Below are positions 37,101-48,580 of a stretch of 64,000 bases of DNA, one piece after another. How positions within the stretch are numbered: the first letter of the stretch is position 1; the number at the start of each line of letters is the position of its first letter. Origin of the DNA: Spirodela intermedia. Lineage: Eukaryota; Streptophyta; Magnoliopsida; Alismatales; Araceae. The notes below the pieces were generated by a model, which did not search any database, was not told where the DNA came from, and saw only the letters and a program-made list of their open reading frames with translations. The position numbers and the translations under genes were made by a program. The stretch covers positions 4,090,501 to 4,154,500 of the forward strand of contig LR746281.1 of assembly GCA_902729315.2 (NCBI GenBank), given 5' to 3'.

Positions 37101-40100
37101 ATACACATCCAAGAATCACCAATAGGTTTGTTCAATGACGGAATAAAATGAAGCCAACATTCAAAGATTTAGGTATCACCCCCATATACTCCAACATCCT
37201 GCAAGTGCTAAATGGGTCATTATTTCTCACCTTCTCGTCACTCTTAGAAAATGGTGATTTCATCAGCGATATACGAAATCTTCTTCTTCCCATTTCCCAC
37301 TCAAATCAAGTGTACAGACATTCTGAAGAGGTAAATAATGCCGAATGCAAATGAATTTTATATGTTCTTCTTTACGTACATGATGTTGTCTTGATTCAGA
37401 AATAAATTTGAGGGAATAGCTATGAATGAGAGAAACAAAAGAATAAACAACTTGAGACCAGAGTTGATGTTTGTTATATTGAAATGGGTGGGTTTTTAGA
37501 ATGTACAGCTATAAGAACGAGGTTCTACACAACGTCACAGAGTAAATATGCATAAAAGTAAAAACTGGAGCACGTGTATATCCGTAAATTCTTTCATCTT
37601 GAGTACTAATGTTTATAGAATTGTGAACAAAGCTTCTTGAAATAAATATTGTAGATCTATCCAACAATCAACATAAAGTCTGAGAATGGACAAGCATAAA
37701 GGAACACTGAAGCACAGGTATATGCTTGTTAGTCTTTCACTTTTGACATTGCAAGTCTCCACATTCCAAACAAAGCTTCCTAGACTCAATGCCCATGGTG
37801 TATGCAATGATGAACAAAGCTATTATAATTCACCTTGACACTTATCATTGAAATTTAGTACCATAAAATTCACTTCATTTCGAAAGTATTTAAAATTATC
37901 GAGCTTTCAATATTTTGAAATAGCCCTAAAATATATCCAGAGAAAAGAACTGAATACAAGAAGAAAAAATCATTAAATTGACATACATCCGCCAATATAA
38001 CTACTCATGAGAGCCGCAGCAATCTTCCAACTGTCCGCTCCAAGTGGTCGCATTGGGACAAGAAGGTATGCTATTATTGTTCCAATTATTGTTGAAACTG
38101 TAACCAAAAACAGTTGAAATAGGAAAAAAAGTCAAAGGAAAAACATAGAGTCAAGGTACTTGTGGTAAACTTAGAGATACCATTGACAATAAAATTAAAT
38201 AGGCATTCTAGGTCTGGTACTGAACAATAAATAGTATTTCGTTCGTCCAATAAAAGACAGTATGGGCAGTATATTTTAACACGTGCAGTATTCAATGAAG
38301 AGAATCCCATCATAAATTTGAATATCCAAAAACAGAAAAATCGAATAGAATAATGAATGACATCATCCAATAGGAAATCGAGGATAAACCAATATGGGGA
38401 AAAATTCTCATGCAGGATGTCATAATATTGTGCATACATCCATGAGAGCAACATTTTATCCTCGATTTCGTATATGACTTACAGTCATGAAAGATGATGG
38501 ACAAGACTGTTTGAGGAAATTCCTATTACACGATATTGATAAATCACTTTATTTATAATTTCACCTTGAATACGAATCTCTCCACAGTATTCCAGACATG
38601 GATAGCATTGCTTTGCTCTGATTTGTTTCTAGTATTAGACCAAGGAGAGTAATGGACCAGGTAAGCTCAAAGCGTAGCTTGGTTTATTTTTTATTTTTTT
38701 TTCCCAGTCATGGGCCTCAAAATCCATCCCAGACAAGTTTTTAGACCCAGCTTGCCCCATATACGATGCAAGCCAAGTTCAAACATAAGTAGGGACTAGC
38801 CCATAAAGCCCACATTTATTTTCCATGCTATTTGTCCCTAGCCATCTTTTTCTAGGCGTCCTCTCCTCCTCTCTGTTTCCCTCCTGTCCAACCCTTTTCC
38901 TGGCCCTTTCCCGCCATTCTATTTCATCCAACCTTCACATTCCCAAGTATCACAGGAGTGAGCATAGCAGGGGCATGGGTGTGTCATGGCAGCAGTCATT
39001 GATCAGGCAACATGCACATAGCAGCAAAAGAGATGATTGAGCAAGGGGAGTGACGTGTCTGAAGTAATGAGGAAGAGAGAGTGCAAGAACTAGTTGGGCC
39101 TCCCCAACGCTGAAGGTAGGGACAAGGACACAGTGGCTATATGCAAGCGATAGCAGCCAAAAAAACATTTTTAGGAACGTAACTACAGTCCATCACCACC
39201 ACCGACACTGGCAGTGGGCACGGATAACTCAGAGACTGATATCTCAACAAGCTACTAGACCTAAGGCAATATTACTCTCGAAAATCTTGAGGCTGTTTAA
39301 GATTAAACGAAAAAAAGTCAGAAATAGCAACTACAAAAATATAGAACCACGATTTTTTAGTTTTCGAAAAGAAGCCTTCTTGCCATACACATGACTCGTG
39401 CTTAAAGCCATAAAAGACTCCAGACCCACGTTCCAAATGCATTACTTTGGCTCGAATGAACGATTGCAGGTCCAGGTTATTATCCCTTGGACCGAGTCCC
39501 TATACTTTTCCTTTTCTTGCAGGCGTACCAGATCAAGATTACCATTGGTTTCATTCAAGTTGGCTTTTTAGCCTAGTCTACCCAATCTCTGGAGCCTGAC
39601 TTTTTCAATACTCGTGCTGGTCTTTGTCCTTTGGACAGTTTCTCTTCAATTCTTTTAGTCACAATCTGTGGAGGCAACAGCTTGACACGGCAGAGAAGAA
39701 ATCAAATTTGTCTGGTCCACCATCAGTTCAGATATGAATCGTCCTTCATCTACAGTTCCTTTCAAGAAAGCAAGATGATAGAAGATCAGTGGGACACAAT
39801 AACGAATAATTTCCTCCACAGAACTGTTACTTTTGACGCTCATCAAGAAAATTGAGAATTTCATAAATCGCAGGTCAATGCCACAGTGGAGACAAAAAGA
39901 GAAACTCGCCATTCTCTGTATCAAATAATTAGCTCTAGAGCTGTCATCATTTTCACTCCGTCACCTAATAATGCAACTGGCACAAGTTCTCAGTAAGCAA
40001 GATTTTATCAGGAACAAAAGACCTCTCTCTATATATACAGATCATACACAAAACTTAATCACAGGAGAAGTCTTGTAGAATGAACTCGGGCGCTCAAAAA

Positions 40101-41577
40101 TCTACTTCTAACACAGGGAAAATGAGCAAAATAGAACCAGACGATCCCCGATGCCAGAGCTGATGCTTGAACTATAGAATATATTTCAATCTCGAATGAT
40201 CAATTCAGTCCAGCTAAAAATTCGATTAATGATCCTCAGGACCAGGCAAACGAAAGATGGGCATATCTTCCCCAACGACAAATTAGACGAAAATAGTCTA
40301 CCCATCTATTCATATTACTTGTGAGATTCAACAGTTTACTAGCAAACCAGACCGAAGTCTCCAAACGCTCTCTTAATATGATACTGCACACGCACTGGAT
40401 GTTATCTTAATAAGGATTTTCATGCGTCATGACATGCGCTTCATTTTCTCTTCATCCAACCGAGCTCTTCTTGAGAAGCAATTGAAAATATAATTGATGT
40501 ACTAACCTCTTCTCATCCCCTACAGCTAGGATCAAATATGGATCGACTGGACATTATTGTGTCTGGATAATTATTCTGAAAAACAGAATTTTTGCGTCCC
40601 CTTGATATTGTACCGTAAACCATTCAGTGAGCTTTTTTCCTTGTTCGTCATATACCAGTGGATTAAATGACAAAGGCAAAGAGAAACGACATCATAAGTT
40701 GAATTCTTTATCATTTCAGCTATAATGAAGAAGAAGATATGAAGTTCCAAATGATTTCTCCAGCAGGCTTTTTCCCATTAGAGATGATGAGGAATAGCAG
40801 AAGACACAGAGAGATCAGATAATAAATCCACCAGAGAGAAAGCAAGAATCTTTTCTTTTCTTTTCTTTTCTTATCCTTTTCTTTTTCTTTTTTTGTTGAG
40901 AAAAGGTTATATGAAGAACAAAGACGCCCATTTTCTTGGCGCTACACAGAAAGAACAGAATAGCATTTTACCTGCCGTCCAGTAACACTATAAGTGGATT
41001 CATAGTGGCAAAGAAAGAGGTCCCTCCCTCTACCTGATCCAAGGAGGAAGGCCAGAAGCAGCATCCCGGTGGAGCTTATGATGCGGCGGAGGTCCGCGTT
41101 GAAGAGAAGCAGAGGCACGGCCAGGGGAAGTAGGTACTCCATCACCACGCCGTACGCCGGCGCCCCCTCGCTGGGCAGCACGCGCAGGCTGCTGGCGGCG
41201 AGTCCCACTAGCGTGCTCACCACCGCGGCGCTGAGCGTGCTCCCCAGCCGAGTCCTCCGCTCGGACCACAGCCCGAGAGCCCCCGCCGCGAAGAGTGCGG
41301 TCCACATTCCCCAGTGGTCGTCGGGGTAGACGAGGGTCCCTCCCGTGCCCCCCAAGTGCATCTGAGCACTCGACACCACCACCAGTTCCCCGCTGTGGCA
41401 TTTGGGGTTGGAGATTTGGGAGAAGCGTGGCAGTCTCCGGCAGCGCTCCGGGAAGTGGCGGGGGTCCCTGGGGGACGAGACATGCGCCACTGATGAACCG
41501 ACGGTTGAACAAGGCCGCGGCCAGAAAGGATGGCCACTGCCACTGGTGGCGCAGAGGTGCAGACAGGACATTGACAC
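31178..41577 (-). CDS. DUF819 family membrane protein, plastid-targeted by inference
   Basis: Five exons on the minus strand: 41577-41034, 38097-37987, 34208-34053, 33084-32843 and 31501-31178, giving 458 aa with all phases consistent (1,1,1,0). The first 70 or so residues are rich in Ser, Arg, Pro and His with few acids, like a chloroplast transit peptide. The rest is about ten hydrophobic segments. Family blocks seen: [94 protein letters not shown] and [14 protein letters not shown] at the C terminus. DUF819 proteins occur in bacteria and plants; transport is suspected but not established. Introns 1 and 2 are long (about 2.9 and 3.8 kb). The exon 3 donor (AAGG then GTGCGC) is weak but is the one that keeps phase. 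Confidence 0.9.
33191..33370 (+). mobile_element. Candidate SINE in DUF819 intron 3
   Basis: A GC-rich block in an AT-rich intron carries a box A-like motif TGCTCAAGTGG (33206-33216) and, 26 bases on, a box B-like motif GTTCAAGAT (33243-33251). This spacing fits an internal RNA polymerase III promoter of tRNA type. The block fades into an AT-rich tail near 33350. The 3' end and target duplication are not clear. No tRNA cloverleaf can be folded, so it is not a tRNA gene. Confidence 0.5.
34498..34532. repeat. Perfect 15-bp inverted repeat in DUF819 intron 2
   Basis: CTTCATAAAGTATTG and its exact complement are separated by the 5-base loop TTAGA. The flanks are AT-rich. It could be the centre of a fold-back transposon remnant. 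The stem is shorter than a typical plant miRNA precursor. Confidence 0.9.
35722..35793. repeat. 16-bp direct repeat pair in DUF819 intron 2
   Basis: TAATAGTCATAACATG occurs at 35722-35737 and again at 35778-35793. The interval is AT-rich and has no other feature. This may be a footprint of a small insertion. Confidence 0.8.
38098..41033 (-). other. DUF819 intron 1 content
   Basis: About 2.9 kb. At 38640-38830 and 39430-39640 there are C- and G-rich phrases of the kind found in dispersed plant repeats, but no terminal repeats are evident. A (TTTTC)n-like run lies at about 40850-40890. Open frames here (for example 39631-39855 and 38086-38454) are not conserved or recognised. Confidence 0.4.
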
Positions 41578-42064
41578 GGAAGAAGATCCCGGAGTAGTAG
41601 AAGAGAGACCTCCAGCGGATTCCCAAAAGCGCTTTCGCGCGCGCGCGAGAGGGAGAGACAGAGAGAGAAAGAGAGAAAGAAAGAGAAGAACAACGGCGCA
41701 GCATTTTCTGTTTTCTTCTCTCCGACGTATCTAACCTTTCTCTGTGAATGGATCAGAAGCCCACTGAGAGCCAAGGGACCGCCGCCAGCTCCGGCCGGGC
41801 CTCAGAAAGTACAGAGTTGCCCAGCTAAGGTCACAGAGTTGCCGAACTATTCCCCAAGGGCACACACCCTTGGGGAGTAATTAACTACTCTCTTCCGCTC
41901 TCGTTCCTGCCCTCTCTGAATGGAACACGGGCAACATAACCACAAGCACAGAGACAACCTGGCCGGGTAAAAGCTGAAGAGGAAGCAGAAGATATATGAC
42001 TTGACTCCACCAATGTCTCTACTGAAGATATAAATGAAGATGTAAAAATGCTGTGACCCAATTT
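41578..42064 (-). promoter_or_regulatory. Short intergenic: DUF819 leader/promoter and IPK2 3' end
   Basis: Only 487 bases separate the DUF819 start from the IPK2 stop on the same strand. Next to the DUF819 ATG the leader carries a CG-alternating run (about 41636-41648) and a pyrimidine-rich (CT)n run on the coding strand (41650-41690), both common in plant 5' leaders. A stem-loop lies at 41851-41876. The distal half must also hold the IPK2 3' UTR. Confidence 0.5.
41851..41876. other. Perfect 10-bp stem, 6-base loop
   Basis: TCCCCAAGGG, loop CACACA, then CCCTTGGGGA. It lies about 270 bases upstream of the DUF819 ATG. It may be a regulatory palindrome or an element near the IPK2 transcript end. 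Confidence 0.9.
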
Positions 42065-42994
42065 TCAGACGCCGGAGAGCGTCACCCCCTGCCCACCATT
42101 CTCAGCAGCAGAGGATTTCTCCGGGTGGGGGCGGCCGTCGCTGCCGCCGCACAGGACCTCCGAAATGAACCTGATCAGAGAGCACAGCCCGCCCAGAAAA
42201 TTGTGGTCGATGACGCCATCTCCCTCGAACACATGAGCGAAGTCCACGAGCTTCACTCTTGCGGCCTCAGTCGCGCCGTTCCCGCGCAGCAGAAGCACGG
42301 AGGCCGAGTAGAAATGAAAGATTGTCTGTTCTTCGAACCAAGCCTTCAGCTCCAGCAGCTGTGCCAGGATGCCTCCCGAGCCGCCGTAGACGACCGCAGC
42401 AAAAGCGCAGTCTGGCTCCTCCCCATCGGCGGTGGCGGCGGTGGCAGCGGATGGGTTCGAGGAGGCGAACCTCCGGAGGGTTCCTCTCACGTCCTCCGCT
42501 GTGAAACCCTGGACTTGCTTCTTACTCTGCTTCCAGAACCCCCCTGTCGCTGCTTCGTTGTCCTCGTCGTATATCTGCAGACCAGAAACTCTGAAACCCA
42601 GGGTCAAGCTCGTGGTTTCCCTGTCCTTCTTGCTGCACTTGGCGATGTAGTCCTCCTTGGCGTGGGGGTACCAAGTTCTCGAGCCGATCTTGATGTCGGC
42701 CACGGAGGGACGGTCGAGCCCCGAGACGAGGTCTTCCATCACCAGGTGAGACTGGGGGCCGGAGCCGTCTGAAGCTTCCACAACCAGGGTTCCGAAGAAG
42801 CGGGGAAAGAACCTCCGAATATGGTGGGGCACCCTAGGGTCGGAGAAAAAGGAGCGGTAGAAGGCGAGCTCCTTGGATCCGCGACCATTGTTCTGGAGTG
42901 GCTTGTAGAAACGCCCCGAATCGTCGACGAGGGGGCCGAGCTGGCCCTCTCGGGCTTGATGCCCGGCCACCTGATGATCGGGGGCCTTGAGCAT
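42065..42994 (-). CDS. IPK2: Inositol polyphosphate multikinase (IPK2/IPMK)
   Basis: Single coding exon of 309 aa. It phosphorylates inositol phosphates (IP3 to IP4/IP5) with ATP, in the cytosol and nucleus. Motifs in order: MLKAPDHQVAGHQA at the start, GRFYKPLQ around Lys31, hinge-like MEDLVSG at 86-92, the signature P-x-x-x-D-x-K-x-G at 96-104 (PSVADIKIG), GSRTWYP, LGFRVSGLQIYD at 132-143, GGILAQLLELKAWFE, the SSLL-like FYSASVLLLRG at 228-238, and the metal-binding DFAH at 251-254 followed by DGVIDHNFLGGL. Length and lack of coding introns match other plant IPK2 proteins. The start at 42994 is chosen because MLK-x-P-x-HQVAGH is conserved. A leader intron (43009-43496) is predicted, and an in-frame upstream ATG exists. 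The + strand open frame over the gene is a shadow. Confidence 0.95.
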   Translation of the reverse strand: MLKAPDHQVAGHQAREGQLGPLVDDSGRFYKPLQNNGRGSKELAFYRSFFSDPRVPHHIRRFFPRFFGTLVVEASDGSGPQSHLVMEDLVSGLDRPSVADIKIGSRTWYPHAKEDYIAKCSKKDRETTSLTLGFRVSGLQIYDEDNEAATGGFWKQSKKQVQGFTAEDVRGTLRRFASSNPSAATAATADGEEPDCAFAAVVYGGSGGILAQLLELKAWFEEQTIFHFYSASVLLLRGNGATEAARVKLVDFAHVFEGDGVIDHNFLGGLCSLIRFISEVLCGGSDGRPHPEKSSAAENGGQGVTLSGV

Positions 42995-43008
42995 GCCTTC
43001 GCTGTGAC

Positions 43009-43496
43009 CTGACGAGAAAGCTCGAATCAGATGGTCGCTGTTGCAGAGGTAAGTAGCTTCGCGGGGTGAGTTGCAGATGAAACTCGAGGACCGATGAGCA
43101 TAAGATCATTGTAGAACGCAACAAGTGTTCTTCCTTGGGCCGCAAGAGAACCACAAGCGGGGATGGTATGAACCAACCTCATGGAGATCAAAATGAGAAC
43201 GCATCGTCGATTTGCTCGATCCGAAATACGGAAAAATGAGATCGACAGAAATGATCCATTTCCATGGGGACGAGATCATCCATTCGGCTTGATCAGTCGC
43301 ACTCCCTCCGAGCAGGCCGAAAAAGCTATACATCTATTCATATCTTTCGGGACGTGAATAGTTAGTTTAGTAGCTCGTCGAATCGCGTCCGACGAAGACG
43401 GATCATCAATCTGCAGCCGGATCCGAGAAGACAACGCACGATCGAGAGAAGATTGGGAAGGAACAAGGCACACAAGAATTGGGGCAGGAGGCTTAC
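43009..43496 (-). other. Predicted 5' UTR intron of IPK2
   Basis: On the minus strand a good donor (CTCGTCA then GTAAGCC) at 43496 and an acceptor (TTTCTCGTCAG) ending at 43009 bracket 488 bases. The acceptor lies 14 bases before the IPK2 ATG. Splicing here would place an ATG at 43632 in frame with IPK2. Confidence 0.6.
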
Positions 43497-44013
43497 TGAC
43501 GAGAGCGAAAATCCGCCGCCGGCTGTCTCCGGCCGGCCTCTCCCAACTAGGCGAAAGCCTTCCGATTCTGTAATCTCCACACGACAGAGCAAACCCGACT
43601 CTCTCAAAGGAACGAACGGCATCTACCAGCATTCCAAGGAACTGTGGCTCCCACCATTCCGACGGACGGCATCTATTAGCATCAGGAGCAATACCAGCAG
43701 TAAATAAGCACGCATGCGAAGACTGAAAAAGGAGAGCGGGTGGAGCTGGGAATCACTTCCTATTCTCAACGGGGAGGGAGCTGCGCAAGACGTGTTGCGT
43801 CAGATGCCATAGCTGCTGGCCGGTCGCGAGAGGGGAGAAGGGGCTTCTCCCCCGGGCATGCGGCGGCGACAAGATGACGGCGGAGGAAGCAGAGGAGGAG
43901 AGACGGTTTGGAGTGATTTATTGGGTAAAGGTGAGCCATATTGGGATCCCCGTCAAATCAGGGCTTTAGAACACAGGCGCAGTTGACCCTTCAACAATTT
44001 AATGATAATAATG

Positions 44014-44053
<40 letters not shown>

Positions 44054-44371
44054 CATAAAAAGATGACAATTCCAAAAATCTGCTCTTAGTCAGACAAGGA
44101 AATCTGACGAGAAACTTTTGGGAAGGGTTCAGCTTTCCTCTTTAGAGTCAGTCCCTTAGAGCTCAATCTATCAAGGAGCTTATAGTATTAATGTACATCA
44201 GCATTCAAGAAAAAAAAATACCAAATAGACCCACCCTGGAGAGCACGCAGGGAGGGCAGCAGCAGGAAATAAAAACAAATACCAAATAGTTCCAGCTTCA
44301 CATTACATCGACCATGTCGAGTAAGTAAGAGAGCCTAAAGCCGCCTAAACTTGAATGAGAGAGAGGAGGAA
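43497..44371 (-). promoter_or_regulatory. IPK2 leader and promoter; TGD4 3' flank
   Basis: The 43497-43740 part is probably the first, mostly non-coding exon of IPK2. Upstream is GC-mixed sequence and then an (ATA)n microsatellite at 44003-44050. The end near 44371 must carry the TGD4 3' UTR. A TATA box is not certain. Confidence 0.45.
44003..44050. repeat. (AAT)n microsatellite
   Basis: About 15 trinucleotide units, with two GAT interruptions at the left end, between TGD4 and the IPK2 promoter. Confidence 0.95.
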
Positions 44372-47300
44372 CTAGAATTCAAAAAGCCTCAACTCAACCA
44401 TCGCTTCCTTCCTCTTTGGGGAATACCAAGCCAAGATTTTGCCTGACCGCAGAATCCGAAGGGAGTAACTCAAGCTGTACATTATATCCTCAACATTCGG
44501 AGCATGCTTTCCAGATGGCGACGTGAATGCAAGCCTGGAGTCAACCCGAACCACAATCGGACCTGCCACCTGCAGGCAGATTGACAAATATTGACAAGTC
44601 AAACATCGATTAGGGGTGTTTTGATCAGCAACTGTTTTTTCTCACCTGCTTGCATCCCTGGCGTCATGAAGAAACCATTCGACATCAGCGATTAGACAAG
44701 GGCTAATCTCTACTTTCTAGGATGCACCTTATTTTTAATAACAGACCCATCACCCATCAGACCAATTATGCCTGCGCAGGAGTCAACAGGGGCAGCCAAG
44801 GCCAGGCTAGATTTAGTCAAAATCTGTATACCCAGGACTGATTCTAAGGTCTGGACCCTAAAAGCCAGGCCGGAGCTGTACAGGTTGCAGACAGAGAGAC
44901 TCGTGCTCTTCACAATGTAACGACAACTGGGTACGAATGATAAAAGTCCATATACTCCCAAGGAAATCCAAAAATCAGAAAAATGATGGAAAATGGAAGA
45001 TTTACCTGTTGCTGAAGGATCAAAGTTAGCTTTGGAGACGCAAGAGTACTAGCCTTCTGCTCAGCCGGACCTCTGAATGCATCATACAGCAGACGAGACG
45101 CACCTCTAATAAATGCCGGGATTGACGCAAAGTCCAATCGGGCATCTAATCGTGTCAGGTCATTAAAATCCTCCGTGAATTTACCGTGCTGTACTGTGTA
45201 GCACATTGACCCAAAAACGTTACCAGAAAATGGATTCCTCTTTCTCCTGAAATTTCGGCTCTGATTAATCGTTCCATTTCCTTCCTGGGCATAGTTAACA
45301 TCGTCCTCTTGATTTCCTCCGAACAAAGCAGCACAAGATCCGCCTGAATGGCGCAAGGTGAAGAGTAGATGAGCTTGACTGAAAGCAGATGAAAAAAGAT
45401 AACCAAAAAGCCACTTTCTGAACCAGAGTTAATTGTTCAAGAAACAATTGAAAAGAACCCTCATATAGAAAGAAGCTGCTCGTAATGCTCCCTAATTTAA
45501 TATTGTAGCATTCTATATTCCAAAAAAACACAATCAGTACTAGGGTCCTATCAGAAGACTGCAAAATTTTCAGTCATTAATTGAATCAATATATTCATGT
45601 CCTTACAAATCAACAGATAGAAAACTGGGATGTGAAGTTTCTGGATAAAGGTGCACGCTTCTGAAGTATCCTAGAAATTATAATCCATAATGGTAGAAGA
45701 GCAACCAAGTTATTCTACAAACTTTGGCATCAGGAAAAATGTAAGAACCTACAACCCTTTTTTCATTTTTGACTTGGCCACGAACGGTTGAAACATAATG
45801 GACCACTAGTTACATTGGTATGAGAAAGGGCATCTAATGAGTCAGAAGCCAAATATTCCGATTCCAACTCGTGCATAAAAGTGATAGCTGAATTTTCAAT
45901 ATGTTATGAATGAACATGAATATGTTACTGACCAAAAATGTCTATTAAACTAAGAAAATGCTTCAAGGACGCTGTTGCAGGCACGAATCGGAATAGTTAA
46001 CAGTAAAACATTATGAAAGCTGGAGATAGTCCTGTTACAGTAACTTGTAATCTCTTTATCTCTGAAAGCAATAGTTTGATGTCCTCTTGTACTAACTTGG
46101 ATGGTGTTTCAAACATGAGAGAATTCGCATAGGAAGATGACGAAAAGATGATTAACAACAGGAAATTTTGTAACAGTAGCAACAATTGCCTATCTTGCGA
46201 CAGAAAATAAATTAATGCTTGTAGATCTAATAGTGCATGCCATCTCCAACAGATAAAATAACACAATTTACGTAAAAATATGTGCATAATCATGCATCTC
46301 AGTAACATTATTAAGACAACGAGATGAATTAATTTCTCTGTATTCAACAAGAATATCTATGTGAACATTCTAAAAAAATAATAAAAGAGTGAACCATGTA
46401 GTCATCAAGCATTGACATTGGTCAAGATCCACATTTCCTTATCTATAAGTGAATAAATCATAAGAATATAGATCATGAATTGCTTATCATTAATTTTCAA
46501 GAAATGTCTGAAACTAGTCTTCAGGACATATAAGATTTACATTATTGGGCATGATGTTTGAGGCTTTGACACCATTACGTTGCGAAATACAATTGTTTGG
46601 CCTTTACAAAACAAGCAAAAGTTTTTCTGACCTTTTGGGAAAAAATTATAAGATAATATATGTGCAAACTTTGGTGTATAAACTATACAACATACATCAA
46701 TCAGCAGTGATAAATAAGAAAATTCCACCAAATAATCAGTCTTACCCAGAATGGCTGATATTGATGCATGCGGTTCTTTTAGACGTTCATCATATGGAGA
46801 CAACCAAGGCATTTCTTTTTCAAGATTGCTTCCAGAATCCTTGTCCTTTTCTCTCCAGAAATCTCTGTTCTTTTCATAAGACAATGCAGCTTTCGCACAA
46901 AACCCAGGCATTAAAGCTAATGGTATTTTGTCATCACTACCTGAAGAATTAAGGGGTTGAGGATGACCACTACTTTTGTGCAAACCAAAACGATACCTCA
47001 ATCCAGAGTCAGAAACAAGAGATGCCACATCCAAGGATAAAGAACTGGGGACATCCCAATATTTTCCATTCTTATCAATAAATAACTCAGGCCATGCAGC
47101 TTCAACCGTGACATCGTGATTGGGAAGCTGCCTCAGAGGATATCATGTTAGAAAACTTACTGAGAAACAGGCCGCCAGAGGAAAAGGTGAAAATGTGAAA
47201 TGATGCACTGTTTAAAGACCATCATACTGACAGGGGAGAAAATATACAACTGGGTGAAAGAAATCATGAACAGTAAAAAAAATAGAGGAATATTAAAGCA

Positions 47301-48580
47301 TCATACTTCCTATGAGAAAACTGTCCAGATGGAAACTGAGGAATCTAACTCCCATGCAAAAAAGGGAAAATTAGGCGCACTAATCTCAAACCATAATATC
47401 TAATTATATAGTCAACTGAAACTGTTAAAAGCAATTTTATGGGTAAATACCTTGTGGATAAAGGTTGCTTTAGAACGGCTCTTCTCCTTTTCACCGTGAC
47501 CTTCAATGCTGAAAAGCAAAGAGGTATCAGGGGTTGGGGAAAATTGTGAGCACAAACCAATTGCATATAGAGATTTGTCCAATAAATGTTTCGCAACATC
47601 TCTAAGTGCAACAAGGTCCAGCTCATCAGCATTCGCCAACTCTGACTTAATTGATGAAATGAGCTTCCTCGGTCGGAATTGCCCAATCAAACCCGTCCAC
47701 CTAGAAAACATGACAACCAAGGGCACGGTACCAATGCTAATCAGAAAGCGAAGTGCAGTTCAGAGGTCAGAATCGACGAATATATGGTGATAACATGAAT
47801 TCAGCTTTACTATATAAATCCTTTTCGTGCTTTCAGAGGTTGCAGATAGTGCATTCCCATTCGGTCCTTGTCAAATACGGTCAGTAAGTACACCAATGAT
47901 ATGCAAAACAAAGAATCTACAGATATTAATCATCATTAGCAAGGATAAGGCTAAATTTCAACCACGGAAACAGAAATTTAAGAAAGCTCATGCGGAGGAA
48001 TACAGATGAACTGTAGGTAGATATGGGGATTCCATTCAAAAAAACATAGAAGGGGGGTCATGAAAACGCCTAATTTATTTTGATGGCAGATGAAATTCAT
48101 TCGGACCATCTGGTTTGCAATGAGATTCAAGAATCAACGATAAACAAGTGCAACGCTGGCGAGTAAGTATATACTTAATCTCAGCATAGAGCAAGGGTCA
48201 TTAACTGGAGGAAAAAACATTATAGGACAAGACATCAACTCTTCGAACCACTGCCACCGTCAGCACAGCAAGAGACTAGAAACCAAGAGATAACACAACT
48301 AGTACCAGTCGCCAAGAGAGGGGCCAATCAGGAGAGACTGCACGGCGAAGGAACCCTGCTCCTTCTTCAAGGTTGGACAGAATGACGGCGTAAGGCCCAA
48401 TGGGAATGCGTTGTGGAAGAAGGCGAGTTGGAGGGGGCGTATTGTCCGCCCCGCGCGGGCGCCATCGAGCGGCACTGGTTCTCCCGGTACAGCCCGTACT
48501 ACGCCATCCACCAGAGACTGCGGAGAAGCCAGGTTAACGTCCCAGAAAGCCGCGTCCATAGCCATCCGCAGGTTCGCCAT
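44372..48580 (-). CDS. TGD4: TGD4, plastid outer-envelope lipid-transfer protein
   Basis: Five exons on the minus strand: 48580-48306, 47700-47451, 47127-46746, 45343-45006 and 44569-44372. The total is 480 aa, close to the usual 479 or so, with phases 2,0,1,0 matching across junctions. Blocks seen: MANLRMAMDAAFWDVNLASP, VVRAVPGEPVPL and FFHNAFPLGLTPSF (exon 1); WWTGLIGQFRPRKLISS and LLDKSLYAIGLCSQF (exon 2); VEAAWPELFIDKNGKYWDVP (exon 3); YTVQHGKFTEDFNDLTRLDA (exon 4); and KILAWYSPKRKEAMVELRLF at the C terminus (exon 5). TGD4 is a beta-barrel-type protein that binds phosphatidic acid and works with the TGD1-2-3 transporter in moving ER lipids into the plastid. I start at MANL, the conserved start; an in-frame ATG 12 codons upstream (48616) is open but less likely. 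Confidence 0.93.

Noticed and set aside
36760-37354. Two + strand frames (121 and 68 codons) inside DUF819 intron 2
   Set aside because: No family resemblance or splice support. They could be a decayed insertion, but nothing identifies it.
41069-41734. Several overlapping open frames on both strands at the start of the DUF819 gene
   Set aside because: Only the minus frame from 41577 matches the family; the others are GC-driven shadows of exon 1 and its leader.
42053-42772. 239-codon open frame on the + strand
   Set aside because: It is antisense to IPK2, whose minus-strand protein shows the full set of kinase motifs. The frame is open because the gene is GC-rich.
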